A stretch of 64,000 nt of DNA from Montifringilla adamsi (Eukaryota; Chordata; Aves; Passeriformes; Passeridae), in the NCBI GenBank assembly GCA_017590115.1, contig JAGGNK010007559.1:1240620-1304619 (forward strand), in the 5' to 3' direction. Below the pieces are notes generated by a model. That model did no database searches, was not told the DNA's origin, and saw nothing but the letters and a program-made list of their open reading frames with translations. The translations under genes and the position numbers were made by a program. Below, piece after piece: positions 23,601 through 40,456 of this stretch (positions within the stretch are counted from its first letter, which is position 1; every line of letters begins with the position of its first letter).

Positions 23601-23844
23601 CCGCTGGGCTGGGCTCCGGGGCGCTGCCGCTGGCGGCGGAGGGCTGTGCGCTCGATCCCGGTGCGCTGGCGGGGCTCGGGCGGGCAGCTGGGCCATTACC
23701 GGGGACGGACCGCGAGGCGCTGCCCGGGGCCGGCCGGGGGCTGGCTGCCGGTGCTGCCGGCGCGGCCTTGCAGTGCGGGAGGTGCGCGCGGAGCCGCTTG
23801 AAGGGCCGCCCGCAGTGCGGGCACAGCTCGGGCCCCGCCGCCAT
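20657..23844 (-). CDS. C17orf80: C17orf80 orthologue (mitochondrial nucleoid-associated membrane protein)
   Basis: Rebuilt as complement of 20657-20694, 21820-21936, 22373-22480, 22803-23844; 434 aa, all junctions phase 1 except the last (phase 1 into SMKSEKKK). Start ATG is 23844; the GTG three bases upstream is not a start. The N-terminus holds a CPHCGRPFKRLRAHLPHC zinc-finger-like motif matching the human protein. A long, Ala/Pro-rich, poorly conserved middle follows. Exon 2 encodes a segment with GELHTWISTCSFSPQGML, exon 3 KYIHVKQGG followed by the hydrophobic helix GISMLLTGYCLLSYGW, and the last exon a basic tail (MKSEKKKRAKN). The human protein has the same single C-terminal membrane helix and basic tail and is reported to associate with mitochondrial DNA nucleoids. 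Shares a promoter head-to-head with FAM104A. Confidence 0.88.
22091..22285 (+). mobile_element. CR1-like LINE 3' end
   Basis: In a C17orf80 intron, opposite strand. It carries the CR1 pattern of ggtgcccagaggagctctgg, then ctggatccctggcagtgtcc, then a run toward gagcattccatcactccatg, a degenerate version of the CR1 terminus. Confidence 0.65.
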
Positions 23845-24060
23845 CACCGCCGGTACCGGAACCCCCCGGGTGACGTCACAATGCCGCGGCTCCCCCGCCC
23901 CGCCGCCCGCGCGGCGCGCGCTGTGACGTCACAATGGCGCAGCCCCGCCCCCGCGCGGGCNNNNNNNNNNNNNNNNNNNTGCCGGCAGCCGCTGCCGAGC
24001 GAGCGGGGAGCGAGACAGAGGTGGGTGAGGGCAGCGCGGCCTGAGGCGGGGAAGGAGGGG
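23845..24060. promoter_or_regulatory. Divergent CpG-island promoter of C17orf80 and FAM104A with twin CREs
   Basis: Very CpG-rich interval between the C17orf80 start (minus) and FAM104A (plus). Two perfect palindromic CREs, tgacgtca, lie at 23871-23878 and 23924-23931, 53 bases apart, each followed by caatg(c/g)cgc, so the element looks duplicated. GC boxes (ccccgcccc) lie beside each. A candidate FAM104A first-exon donor, gag before gtgggt, lies at about 24021. Gap 23961-23979 falls inside. Confidence 0.75.
23961..23979. other. Assembly gap (19 N)
   Basis: Nineteen N in the GC-rich start of FAM104A. It hides part of the promoter or first exon, so the FAM104A N-terminus cannot be fixed. Confidence 0.97.
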
Positions 24061-24766
24061 CCGCGCTGAGGGGAGAGGGCTCGGCCGCTCGGAGCCGCCC
24101 CGGGGGCGCCGCGCAGAGAGGGGTTGGGGAAGGGGAGAGCGGCCCCCGGGCGCTGGGGGGGTTAAATGGGGCTGCGGGGTTCAAGGTGGCGGGAGGGGAG
24201 GCTGGGAGGGCGAAGGGACGGGGGGGATGCGGAGGAGGCAGCTGAGGGATCGTGGAGCGGGTGGGAGATGGGAGGCCGTGGGGGATCGTGGAGCCGGGGA
24301 ATGGGGTGGAAGGGACCCCAGAGCCCTTCCCATGCCACCCCTGCCACGGGCACGGACACCTTCCATTGCCTGCAGGCCTCGGGGAAAGGAAGGATCCGGG
24401 GGCAGAGATGGGGGAAGGGAGGGGTCTCCCTTCCCCGAAGAGTGTTCCCGGACAGATGGACAGCGTTTGGAACCTGCCATCCCTGGGATGGGGAGCAGGG
24501 AGGCAGCTCCGGCTGTAGGCGTGGGCCAAAGCCTGGCAGCTGGGGCTGCTGCACAGAAAGGAGCCGGTTATAAATACCTCCCTCGAGTCTGTTTTGACTC
24601 ATTCGAGCACGGATTAATTTTAGGCACACCAAAACAGCTCCATGCCGTGTTTTTTTGGAGGCTGCTGAGATCCTGGCTGACTCGTCCGTGTTTGTAGGGT
24701 GGGGAAGAATCGTTTGATGTTTGTGTGGGAATTCTGGGATGCTGCTGGGGAGCAGCTGCTGTGTTG

Positions 24767-24910
24767 GTGGCACAGAATCACATCGTGGGTTGGAAGTGAC
24801 CTTCAGTCCCACCCAGTGCCACCCCCTGCCATGGGCAGGGACACCTCCCACTGTCCCAGGTTGTTCCAGGTCCTGTCCAACCTGGTCTTTGAGGTGTTCC
24901 CTTGATCTCC
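24767..24910 (-). mobile_element. CR1-like LINE 3' fragment
   Basis: In FAM104A intron 1. It starts cagaatcacatcgtgggttg, the reverse of the CR1 terminus, and continues with ccaccccctgccatgggcag and caggttgttccaggtcctgt. A smaller related remnant lies at 24296-24370. Confidence 0.75.
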
Positions 24911-25534
24911 TATAATCTGGGAATATCAGCACCGTCCCCACCCCATTGTCCTCCTCCAAACTCTGCAAAGATTTGGATAAAAATTAGGTAAAAACCTGTA
25001 CCACCGTGCCAGACAGTGCAAGGTGCCGTGAGAGGGTGGCAGGTACACCAGAAACGGGGCAGAGTTTGTTTTCCACGAGGTGTTTCCTGACAAAACCTTA
25101 TCTCCGCGTGGGAAATGTGATTGTTTTGGAATGTGACTCCAAACCCTGTCAGAGGGGAGAGGCTAAAGAGTCGTTGTGGAGTGGTGTGAGCAGGTGAATC
25201 ATTGGAGATGTGGTCAGTGTCACTTGTCCCAGGGCTGTCCCCAGCCTGTCAGGTGTCACTCTGAGCCCAGGGATTATTTTTACATCTGCAAGGCTGGCAG
25301 TTGTTAAATGAGTTTATTTAGCAGGATGGTTTTAATCCACATCCCTTAAACTGATAGGAGACATCTTGTGGGGAGCAGGACCCTTTTCTCTGTGCCCTCA
25401 GGCTGCAGCTGAAAGGGGAATGTGAGAGCCCACAGCACCTCGGGGGTGCAGACATCCTGCATTAATTTATCAGGTGTCCCTGCCCTTTTTGGGTGCCTTC
25501 AGAGCACAGAGCAGGAGGTGGATCAGGGAGCTGA

Positions 25535-31150
<5,616 letters not shown>

Positions 31151-31560
31151 TGACCCAGCAGCTCCCTGCCTTCTGTGAAGGGACAGCACTGTGTAGATTT
31201 GATATTTCAACTTCAAAGTTTGTTAAAATGGAATTGCACAAAATTGCCTGTTGCCTTTTCAGTCTATATTTGAAATAACAGGTTAACAGGAGATTGTTTA
31301 CTTGTGGTTTGCTGCACTATTGCAATGCAAAAGGGGCTTTGAAGCAATTTTTATAGGATTCTTTTTGGGGTGGTTCTAAAGTACGTGGCAAGAGGAGACT
31401 GAGGAGTCCACATGTGTGTTATAGGATTGCAAACTGTCCAATTCCAATCGACTGCCTAATCTGTTTGTTAGCAAGTTGTTGCTTTCTGTAAAGTTCTCTT
31501 AAGCGTTCCTCTTCAGTTTTATAAGTCTTTTTTTAATTTCAATAAACTAGTTAAAAAATG
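31151..31560 (+). other. FAM104A: FAM104A 3' UTR and poly(A) signal
   Basis: AU-rich 3' UTR with AATAAA at 31541-31546, about 390 bases after the stop. It ends roughly 500 bases before the converging end of COG1. Confidence 0.8.
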
Positions 31561-32077
31561 ATTTGGCAACATAATTTTTTGAGCATTTAGAGTTAGTGAG
31601 AATAGGAGCAGCAAGTGCAGGTCCTTAGGCCTGCAAACTCCCACCCAGCTCAGGGTGATGAGTCTTCTCTCATGAGCTTCACTGCTGCAGGACTGGAAGG
31701 GAAATGTGAAATTAGAGCCAGGACAGGTTGGGCAGGTGCTGCAGGGGCCTCTCAGGGCAGGGTGGTGGTGCCTGAGGACACAGGCCTCTTACCCTGCTCA
31801 GCACCCCTTTCCAGCTGTGAAATGTTTTGTTTTCTGTTAGTGTGTAGGTTGTTTTGGCTTTTTTTCCCCTTTAATTTGATTTTAACAATGTAAGGATAGG
31901 AGGTGAAAGAGCAGCTCCACCTCTGTTCCAGCAGCCAGGGGACAAGGACAATCCAAGCTGTGTCTGTTCCCGTGCCACGCCCTGCTCTGGCTGAGGATGG
32001 GAAGCACTGACAATCCCAGAGGTGTCACCGAGGGGACAGACAGACAGATCTCAGTGAAGACAAACCCCCAGAGCAGT

Positions 32078-32083
32078 TTTATT
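32078..32083 (-). terminator. COG1: COG1 poly(A) signal
   Basis: AATAAA on the minus strand (tttatt on +) starts only 11 bases after the COG1 TGA, predicting a 3' UTR of about 30-40 bases. No other tttatt occurs in the following stretch toward FAM104A. Confidence 0.75.
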
Positions 32084-32093
32084 GGTTGCTGCC

Positions 32094-35000
32094 TCACTTG
32101 GTCATGCCCGAGAGCCAGCCCAGCTTGAAGAGGGACGGTGCCACCGTGTCCTCGTCGTCGGTGAGGAGCTGCCGGAACAGGGAGCCCGGCCGTGCCGCCT
32201 CGTCCTCCCTGGGCAGCACAGCAGCTGCAGCCTGGCCCTTTGGAAAGACAAAAGTGACTCTGACTCTCACAGCACCCCCGGGGCTCCCTCTGTCCCCCCA
32301 GCAGCACAGGGGTGGAACCACGGCACGCACCAGGAACGGTGGCACTGCTGGGGGAGTGACAGACACACACCTCGCTGCTGGTAGCAACAGACACTTGGCA
32401 GATGTCACTCAATGCTCATAAAAGCCCTGATGAACACTCATCAAAACCCTCTGAGCAGCAGGGCAGGGGCTGCTGCTCTCAGAGCAAGGGAGCACAGCGT
32501 GGTAGAAGCACAGCTGGTGCCCTTGCAGGAGCTGTTCTTGGAGAACTGCAGATTTTAACCCTTCCAGAAGAGTTTTAGCATTGAAGAAGGAGCAAGCATC
32601 TGTCAGGGATTGTGGCAAGTGTGGCTAGCACAGGACACAGGTGTGCTGAGCACAGCACAGCAGCTGAGAGGAGTGACAGAACGAGCCAGACATCACTGCA
32701 CACTTCTATGCTCTAGTCCAGCTGAGCTGTGAGAGGTAAGGAATACCTTTGCTGGGAAGTTCTGGGCCTTTAATCACCCCTTCTGCTGGGTCTGGTCCTT
32801 AAGGGCTCCGAGAAATGGAGAAGGGGAGTTGCAAATTGAACATCATCTCAAATGACACTGGTAAAAACAGGCCTTTACCTCTTTGTCTTTGCTCTTGTCA
32901 ACTCAACAACTTGTCCCAGTTGCCAAGACCACCACGGATAAGATTGGGCTGGTAATAAGTAAAGGAAACATTAATTGCTGCTTCCCACAGCAGTGAGGTG
33001 TTCCTTGGCTCTCACCCAGCACACAGAGCTCCATCTAAGCAGATGTTTTAAACTGGGGGAAATGGAGCAACAGAAAGATTGGCTGCTACAGCTCAGCACC
33101 ACGGGAGCAGCAGGACACTCCTCACACAGCTGGGGTACCTGGCCAGGCCTCCTCGGGGTTACAGGGCAGCATCCCACTGCAAAGGAGTTCAAGCATTAGC
33201 TACTGTCCTTCAGCCTTTCTTGCAGCCCTCTTTAATGAGTTGTCTTTGATGCATTGCCCTCATCCATGTACACCTTCACTGCCTCTGCAGTGCTTATTGC
33301 CTGCCACAGAGCAGTGACCCCAAAACCACGGGGGCAAAGGGTGGGTGGGGTTTTGGAGGGTCCTGGAGAAATCCACCCCATCCCCTGCTGTGCTGCCGTA
33401 ATGATTCATTTTACTGAAAATAAAAATCAGGTGAAACAATGTTTGGCTTCTTTCTTCTTTGCCCATAAACTCCAGTGTCAGGGGGACAATGAATACTGGG
33501 AAAATAGTCCTAGTTTTACAGCTCAGTTCAAACACCAACCTGGACTCTTTCTGTGCTCCTGGCAGTGGACTTGCTCTTCCGCGAGCTCGACATGCTCAGT
33601 GGCAGAAGTCCAAACCTTAAGAAATGGAAGAAAGAAATGTGGGAAGCAGCAATTCCAGAGCAGCTTCCCAGAGGCAGGAGAATGCCTGGAAGAGCCGGGT
33701 GCCTCACCTGATCTGGCTGGATGCCAAGGGCAGGATGTTGTGGAGTTCCTGCGAGCTCAGCGCGCCGCCCCTGCTCGTGTACTGGTTCTCTGTCCCAGTC
33801 AGCAGGCCAAAGAGAACCTGGAAGGCACCAGGAGAGGCTTGGATTTGGGGAAGAGAAGCTGGAAGGGACCAGGATTTGGGGAAGAGAAGCTGGAAGGGAC
33901 CAGAGCTGTTTGGATCTGGGGTTCCTGCAGAGCTGACCCCACAGTGTGTGATAAGTCCACTGGCACACCATGAGCACCGAGTGTGAACATGAAGTGTCTC
34001 TCTCCCCACTCTTAACTCTGGTGTTTAATTATTCCCACAGTCGAGTCCCAGACCTGTTTCAGCACTACTTAACCCAATTAGTGTTGCACAGGCTCCAGTG
34101 AATCCTGTTAGATAAAGTTCAGCCAGCCCCACACACAGGGCCGTGCAGCCGGCTCAGCCAGCTCCTCTTATCTTCAGCTGGCACTGAACACTCTTCCCCC
34201 TAACAAGCAAGTGCCAGTGCTTATCTTGAGGCACTAAGCAGTTTAAAGCCAGCCCAGCTGCCCTGCTGAAGGCATTCTGCAGTGTCCCTGCTCCAGCCCT
34301 GCGCCCTACCGAGGTTCTCTGCACCAGGCGGTTCAGGTTGCTGTTCAGGTGTGGGGTGAAGACATCCAGGTCGAAGGGATCGATGTGTCCCTCCAGGAAG
34401 TCAATGACCTTCTCAATCCTGCAGGCAGAGGGCTTCTGTCAGGGGTGACATCCTGGTGATGCCAGCTCTGAAGCAGCCAGAGATTTCCTGTCTGGGGTGA
34501 CTGAGCACAACAGGAATTACTCAGCAGAACAGCAGCTGCCCCAAGGGTTTCCAACTCTTACACAATCCCAGCAGCAGGAACTGCTCCCTGTGGTACCCCC
34601 CAAGGCTTTAACTCTTGGCTGGAAGCTCAACTGCTCTGTCCAAGGGCACCCTCTGAGGGTATCCTATGGACACAAGGAGGGGGGCCAGCCCCTGGCCACA
34701 GAACCCCACCCCTCCTCTGTTTAGAGGATGAGCTCAGTGTTTGTGCAGTGTCAGACCTTGGAGCTTGCATTGGTTCAGGGCCCCCCAAAGCACTGCTGGG
34801 GGATGTGAACCCCAGAATGCACCATACCCGGAGTCCTGCTTGATCCTGCTGGGTTTTGTGTCCTCACTCTTGGCTGTCAGGATGATGCTGAGGTACCTCA
34901 GGTCGTAGAGTAACTGCAGAGCCCTGCTCTGGGTCAGGGGGAAGCTGTCTGGCCTCTGCAAACAGGAGAGGCAGGAATGGGGCTCCTCCCTGGCACAGGG

Positions 35001-38000
35001 CAGGCTGCCCAAGGGGCAGTATTTGAGAACACCCACCCCAAGGCACAACCAGAGTGTGAAATCTGGTGTCTGCCTCAGCTGTGGGGGAGGCAGGATGCGT
35101 GTAAGGGTGTCCCCTTTCCAGCTGTCAGGACAGGCATTTTCTGTTCCAGGAGCTGGATGTGTCCCTGCATTCCCAGGTACCTTCTCCCTCCCATCCCACA
35201 CCCAGGTACCTTCTCCTGCTTCTGCTCCACCAGCTTTCCATAGGCAGCCAGCACCTCTGCCATGCAGCTCCTCAGCAGCTCCTGCAGGGTGACCTTGGGC
35301 AGGGTGTGCCCACCAACCCTGTTCACCTCCTGGCACAGGCTGAACAGGAGGCACTGCACGTGCCACGAGGGCTGGGCAGGAGAACAGAGTTTATTTGCAG
35401 TTGCTCTGTAAACTCCATTCCCTTCCACATCCCTTCAGCTGGCTGGTGGGAGTGTCCCACTTCGTCAGCGGCCACAAAGCTCTGCCCCACAGCTTGGCTC
35501 AGGCATCTCACAGGGTCTGGGTTACTGACACCTCAGATTTTGGGTTACAGCAGCTCCCAAAGCCCCCAAAAGACTTTACCAGACACTGAATGCAGTGAGA
35601 AGAGAATTGCTTGTGCATCTTCTGTCAGCACAGGCCCTGCTTTGCCCACCCACTCCCTGGGGCTGTTCCTCCCTCACCTCCTGGGCCTCCTGAATTCTCA
35701 CCCAGCTGCTTTTCCCCTCAGATAACAGAATTCACTGGATAAGGCTCACTGCATTTCCCTGTCCAGCCCCTCCCGTGCTGTGCAAACACAGAACTCACTC
35801 CAGGCCTGGCCCTCCTCCCCACTGCCACCTGCTCTGTCCCTGTGAGGTCCTTCCTGTGCCACCACCACACCCTTGGGAAGCCACGTGCCTCAATTCCCTT
35901 AGGATTCCACAGTCCCACTGTTGCAGCCCTGACCTTCAATGCATCCAACTTCCATGGAATCTCTCCTGGGACCTCTGTGTTTAAACCAGGCCTCTGGCTC
36001 AGTTTTACAGGATCTGGGCCAACCTTACTCATGGAGATAAACAGCGACAATGACCTATTTCCTTCCTGTGACCTCTGTCCTCACGAGGTGAGTATCTCAA
36101 AGAGCACCACAGAGTGTTTGTCCTCTGCTGTGACACCAAACACCCTCCCCAGCAGCTCAGCAAGGGCTCTGAGCCAGTGCTGGGCTCCTCCCACAGGCTG
36201 CTCCTCGTACCTGCACAGGCAGCCGGATCTTGGACGTCACGCTGCTCCCAGACTCGGTTTCCTCCTGGATTTCAATCTCGTCCCAGTTGGTGGCCGTGGC
36301 CAGGACAGAGCCAGCTGTGTCAAGCAGCAACGACTGGGTGAAGCACTGAACCAGACCCTGGAGCACAACAACAAAAGCCCTGATCACTGGACACTTCTAA
36401 CAGGGCCAAGGCCAGCCAGCCCACCCTGCCTGTGACCTGCTGCACCCCTGCACCTGCCAAAGCGAACCTCAGGGACACCAAGCCCCTGGAGCCACCCCTC
36501 TCTGACCGGGCAGCAGCACAGGGAGCTCAGGGCAGCCCCAGCAAGGGAACCCTCCCCAAAACCATCTCCGAGGAGGGAAACTGCTCCTTACTTTGGTGAC
36601 AGCCGAGCTCCAGAGCTGATAAGCCACCAGGCTCTGCTGCAGGAGCTCTGCCTTCACCCCCTGCCACTTGGCCAGCTCGGGGGACACCTCCTGGGCTTTG
36701 CCCTTGCCCAGCTTCTTGGCAGAGCGCGGCTCCTTGGGCGCCGACTCCGCACCGCCCGCCTGGCCCAGCACACAGCGCTGCAGGTGAGGGCACAGCTCGG
36801 GCAGAGCCTGGCACAGCCGGGCCATGAAGAGCACGGCGTTGAGCCTGGCGTCCCCAGGAGGGTCCAGCTGGCTCTGGGCACTCTGGAGCTGCTCCTGGAT
36901 GCAGCCCAGGAGGTGCTGGACGCAGGTGACACAGTGGTCACGGAGCAGCCCCTGCACGGTGCCGGCGTCGGCGAAGCGGTCAAAGGCAGAGCGCGGTGGC
37001 ACCACGGGCTCCTTGGGGACAGAGTCGTCCCTGGGGAGGTAGGACAGGACATCCTCCAGCCTGGCCTTCAGCTTGGAGTCCAGTGTGGAGCAGAAGCTCT
37101 GCACGCACGGAGTGAGCGCCTGTGCCTTCATGGCCAGCCCGCTCCTGGCGAAGGGCCCGCGCTGCCCCACGCTGACCCACGCCGCGTCCCCGGGCAGGTC
37201 CCCGGGGCTCTCCGACCACAGGAACAGGGCCACGTTGTGTTCCAGCTGGATCTGCTTGCTCAGGGCACCGCTGCCAGCTTTCACTTCCAACTCCTGCAAG
37301 GCTACAGCCAGTAGCTGCTTGGAGCTGCTTGAAATGGAGTCGAAGCCTTCTTTGGTCAGAGTCTGCAACAGAACCAGGAGAAAAAACCAATTACAATGTG
37401 CCACTAAAACACACCCTCAGTGCACTGTGAGCTGGGTGAGACAACACCTGGGGGTGCAGAGCAAGGCTCCCCACTGCACAGCACCCACCTGCAGCCTGTC
37501 CAGGAAGAGCTGCTGCAGCAGCTCCTCCCAGAAGGACACAGGCCTGTCCAGCAGGCGCCGGCACACGGCCTCCCAGTTGTGGCTGCTGGACTCGCTGGAC
37601 AGCAGCTCCCACACGGCATCACGGATCCCTGCCAGCCCCTTCATGCTCTTCACATACACCAGCAGGGTCCTGACCCCTGTCCTGATGTCATCACTGCACC
37701 TGGAGGCAAAGTTTCACCTCTGTGAGGGGGGTGAGGTCTTGGCATAGGGTGCCTGGCTGCTGGGTGTGCTGTGCTGCCTCTGGTTGCTTCAATCAGGGTG
37801 GAGGATGAGGAAGATGAGGGGATGAGGAGGAAGGCAGCCAGGCTGGGATTGCCCTGTCCCACTCACATGTTGATCCACTGCTGCAGGGTCTCCCTGAGGT
37901 ACTCCTGGCTGATGGGGTGTGCCAGGGTCCGCAGGGCGGGCTGGAATTCCACCACGGACTCGGGCAGGTACTTGAACCAGCTGCTCAGCTTCAGATCCTC

Positions 38001-40456
38001 CTCCAGCACCCCTCCTCTCCCTGGAATCACAGCCAGGGATCAGCCCAGCACAGGGCACCCTCCTGCCTGCACTCCTGGGCAGGTGCAGGCCTCACCTGCA
38101 GGGTTCTGGCCCGTGCTGCTCTCCAGGGTGGAGAAGAGCAATCCACAGGGCAGGGCTGGCTCCGGGGCCATCCCCTCGGGCACGGTGTAGAAGAGAGCGT
38201 GGGCCTGGTACAGTGTGGTGGTGAGCAGCTCCATCAGGGAACACACCTGGGCTTTGATACCTGCGCCTGCAGAGAGCTGACCTTGAGCCAGGGCAGCCCT
38301 TCAGCACAGGTCAGTAGCACTGACCCTTCCAGTGATCCCTTCCAGGAAGGGCTGGAGGGCAAAGGATTCACCCTCATGCCCCACCTGCTTCCCCATTACA
38401 AATGGGCTTGACCTAAGCCCTTGAGAACCATTAATTTTTGTGGTTTTTTGCAGTGTCTCTGCCACAATTCAATTTAGGGGAATCCCCCACCTTCCCATTC
38501 ACCATTTTCCCATTTATGGGAATCTCCCATCCCTGCAGTGGGGGCAGGAGGAGGCGAAGGGAAGGCTCACCCCGAGCTCCCCAGGGGGCAGCCCCGCGGC
38601 ACTGACCGTGGTGTGGCTGGTTGAGCAGCTGCTGGATGGCCAGTTTCCTGGCCAGCAGGAAGTCAGCCAGGGCCTGCCGTGGGGAGCTGTCCTCCAGCAG
38701 CATGATGGCACACAGGGCTTCTGCCACCGCCTGGTCCGAGCCCGTGGGGCAGCGCAGCAGGGCCTTGCTCTCCTGCAGGATGGTGGACCTGCCACAGGAA
38801 CCAGCTGGGAGTCACTGCCCGAGCCACACTCCCAGCTGGGCTCGGGGAGTGGCTGCCAAAGTGTGACTCTTTCCACACTGTGCTGCTTGTATCTGGGGAT
38901 TACAGGACAGGAGAGATGGTTTTTGTGCCAGGCTGGTGGAATGGTTTTGGTTGGAAAGGATCTCCCTAAATCCCTGTCAGTCCAGTCCCGTTACCTGACG
39001 GAGCCCCCAGGATGTGCTGCTGGCCATGTGATATTCCCTCACATCCCTCTTTCCCTGCCTGCCAGCTTTCCAGGGCATTCCTGGGGCACTGTGCTCCCAG
39101 CTTGGCACCTGCCGTGGGCTCTCCTGTGGGATCCAGGTGCAGCTGCCTCAGGCAGAGCCTCTTGGGACAGCTGAAGAATTATTCTCCCACCTTGCTGCAG
39201 ACGATTTCTGTCCTGCCTTCCCTGGGCTGTGTCTGAGTCCCACTGACAGCGAGTGCTTTGGGCTGGGAGGCTCTTTAGCATCGAGCCCTTCCAAATCCCT
39301 AAACCAGCCTGCTCCGAGTCTCACCCACCTTCCAGGATGGGGCACTGGGACACTCGCAGGGATGGGACAGCCAAATCTTCTCAGTGTAACCTGTGCCAGG
39401 GGCTCACCCCCTCCTCAGCCAGCCCTCCTGTGCCCCACTCCCGACGCACCTGAGGTGGCTGGCAGCCGCCACCTGCCGCAGCAGGATGGGGAAGCGGGCG
39501 AGGATGGCGCTGGAGCGGGCTCGGGGGGTGTCCAGCTGCAGCTGGCGGCGCAGGTGAGCCCCGAGCAGGTGGAGCCGGGCGGCAGGCAGGTAGCGGCCGC
39601 CTTCCACCGCCCCCCAAACCTGCTCGGGAACCTCCAGCAGCAGCTTCAGCTGCGCCGCCGCCCCGTAGAAACTCTGGTGAGCCGGTGGGAGAACCTGGAA
39701 GGGGCAAAGAGGGGATGAGGGAATAGATGGGATAAAAGGGCAAAAATAGGGGATGAGTGGAGAGAAGGGAAGCAGAGGAGGAGAGGAAGGTGGGAGAAGG
39801 GGCCAGGCAGGGAGATGGAGCGGGGGGAAAAGAGTGGGTGCAAGGGGGAAAGAGGTCATGAGGGGTTGGTTCTGTGGCTGCCCCGTAAAAACTCTGGTGG
39901 GCTGGTGGGCGAACCTGGAAGGGGCACACAGGGCTCAGGGAAGAAAAAGGGATGAAAAAATAGACGGGGAGATAAAAGTGGGGCAAAACCACGGGATGAG
40001 TGGAGAGAAAAAGGGATGTGGAGGAAGAGAGGAAGGTGGGAGAAGGGGCCAGGCAGGGAGATGGAGCGGGGGGAAAAGAGTGGGTGCAAGGGGGAAAGAG
40101 GCCATGAGGGGTTCTGTGGCCGCCCCGCTGCCCCTCACCGTGCCGGCGGGGCCGGGCCGGGCCGTGCCGCCGCGCTGCAGCCCCCTCACGGCGCCCAGCA
40201 GGCGCTCGGCGCTCCGCCGCATCTCGGCGATGGTGTCGGCCGCCTCGATGAGGTCGCGGTAGCGCTCGCCCACCATCTGCCGCAGCTCCTCCCGCTTCTG
40301 CTCGATGCCGGCGCGCAGCCGCCGCTCCACCGCCCGCAGCTCGGCCGCCGTGTGCGCCTCGAACAGCGCCTCAGCCTCGGCGCCGCGCGCCGCCATCGCC
40401 GCCACACCGATATCAGCACCGGACCCTGCCCGCGCCGGCGGAGCCACCGCCGCCAT
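32094..40456 (-). CDS. COG1: Conserved oligomeric Golgi complex subunit 1
   Basis: Lobe A subunit of the COG tether that keeps glycosylation enzymes in the Golgi. Fourteen exons on the minus strand: 40139-40456, 39450-39694, 38607-38788, 38096-38266, 37867-38020, 37489-37699, 36592-37362, 36211-36357, 35210-35371, 34828-34955, 34310-34418, 33708-33817, 33540-33615, 32094-32237. All phases agree, giving 975 aa against about 980 in human. Landmarks are EELRQMVGERYRDLIEAADT in exon 1, RFPILLRQVAAASHLR (exon 2), SSPRQALADFLLARK (exon 3), YVKSMKGLAGIRDA (exon 6), TQSLLLDTAGSVLATATNWD (exon 8), RALQLLYDLRYL (exon 10), DPFDLDVFTPHLNSNL (exon 11), and the end SLFKLGWLSGMTK. Start 40456 (caagATGGCGGC, a TISU match) is preferred over the in-frame ATG at 40396 because it matches human length and N-terminal MA(A/T) sequence; 955 aa otherwise. 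Confidence 0.95.
33841..33902 (+). repeat. 31-base tandem duplication in a COG1 intron
   Basis: Two identical copies of a unit beginning ggatttggggaagagaagct, just upstream (minus sense) of the acceptor of the exon at 33708-33817. Confidence 0.95.
35176..35215 (-). repeat. COG1: Duplicated splice-donor segment at a COG1 exon
   Basis: The exon 35210-35371 ends gagaag before gtacctggg. The same string gagaaggtacctggg recurs 29 bases downstream in the intron. Use of the second donor would add 29 bases and shift the frame. Confidence 0.85.
38935..39015 (-). mobile_element. Short CR1-like fragment
   Basis: Begins tggaatggttttggttggaa, the antisense of the CR1 terminus, then ggatctccctaaatccctgt; in COG1 intron 2. 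Confidence 0.5.
39655..40112. repeat. COG1: 220-246 bp tandem duplication carrying the COG1 exon 2 acceptor
   Basis: Segment 39655-39706 (exon 2 start plus acceptor) recurs at 39876-39927. The purine-rich DNA to the left of copy 2 (39790-39875) recurs at about 40035-40112. The duplicated acceptor reads ccccttccag before gttcgcccacc on the minus strand. Confidence 0.85.

Noticed and set aside
23845..23847. C17orf80 start three bases upstream
   Set aside because: That codon is GTG; the first ATG is 23844.
40394..40396. Downstream in-frame ATG as the COG1 start
   Set aside because: Would give a 955 aa protein missing the N-terminal segment present in human; the upstream TISU ATG at 40456 fits better, though both may be used.
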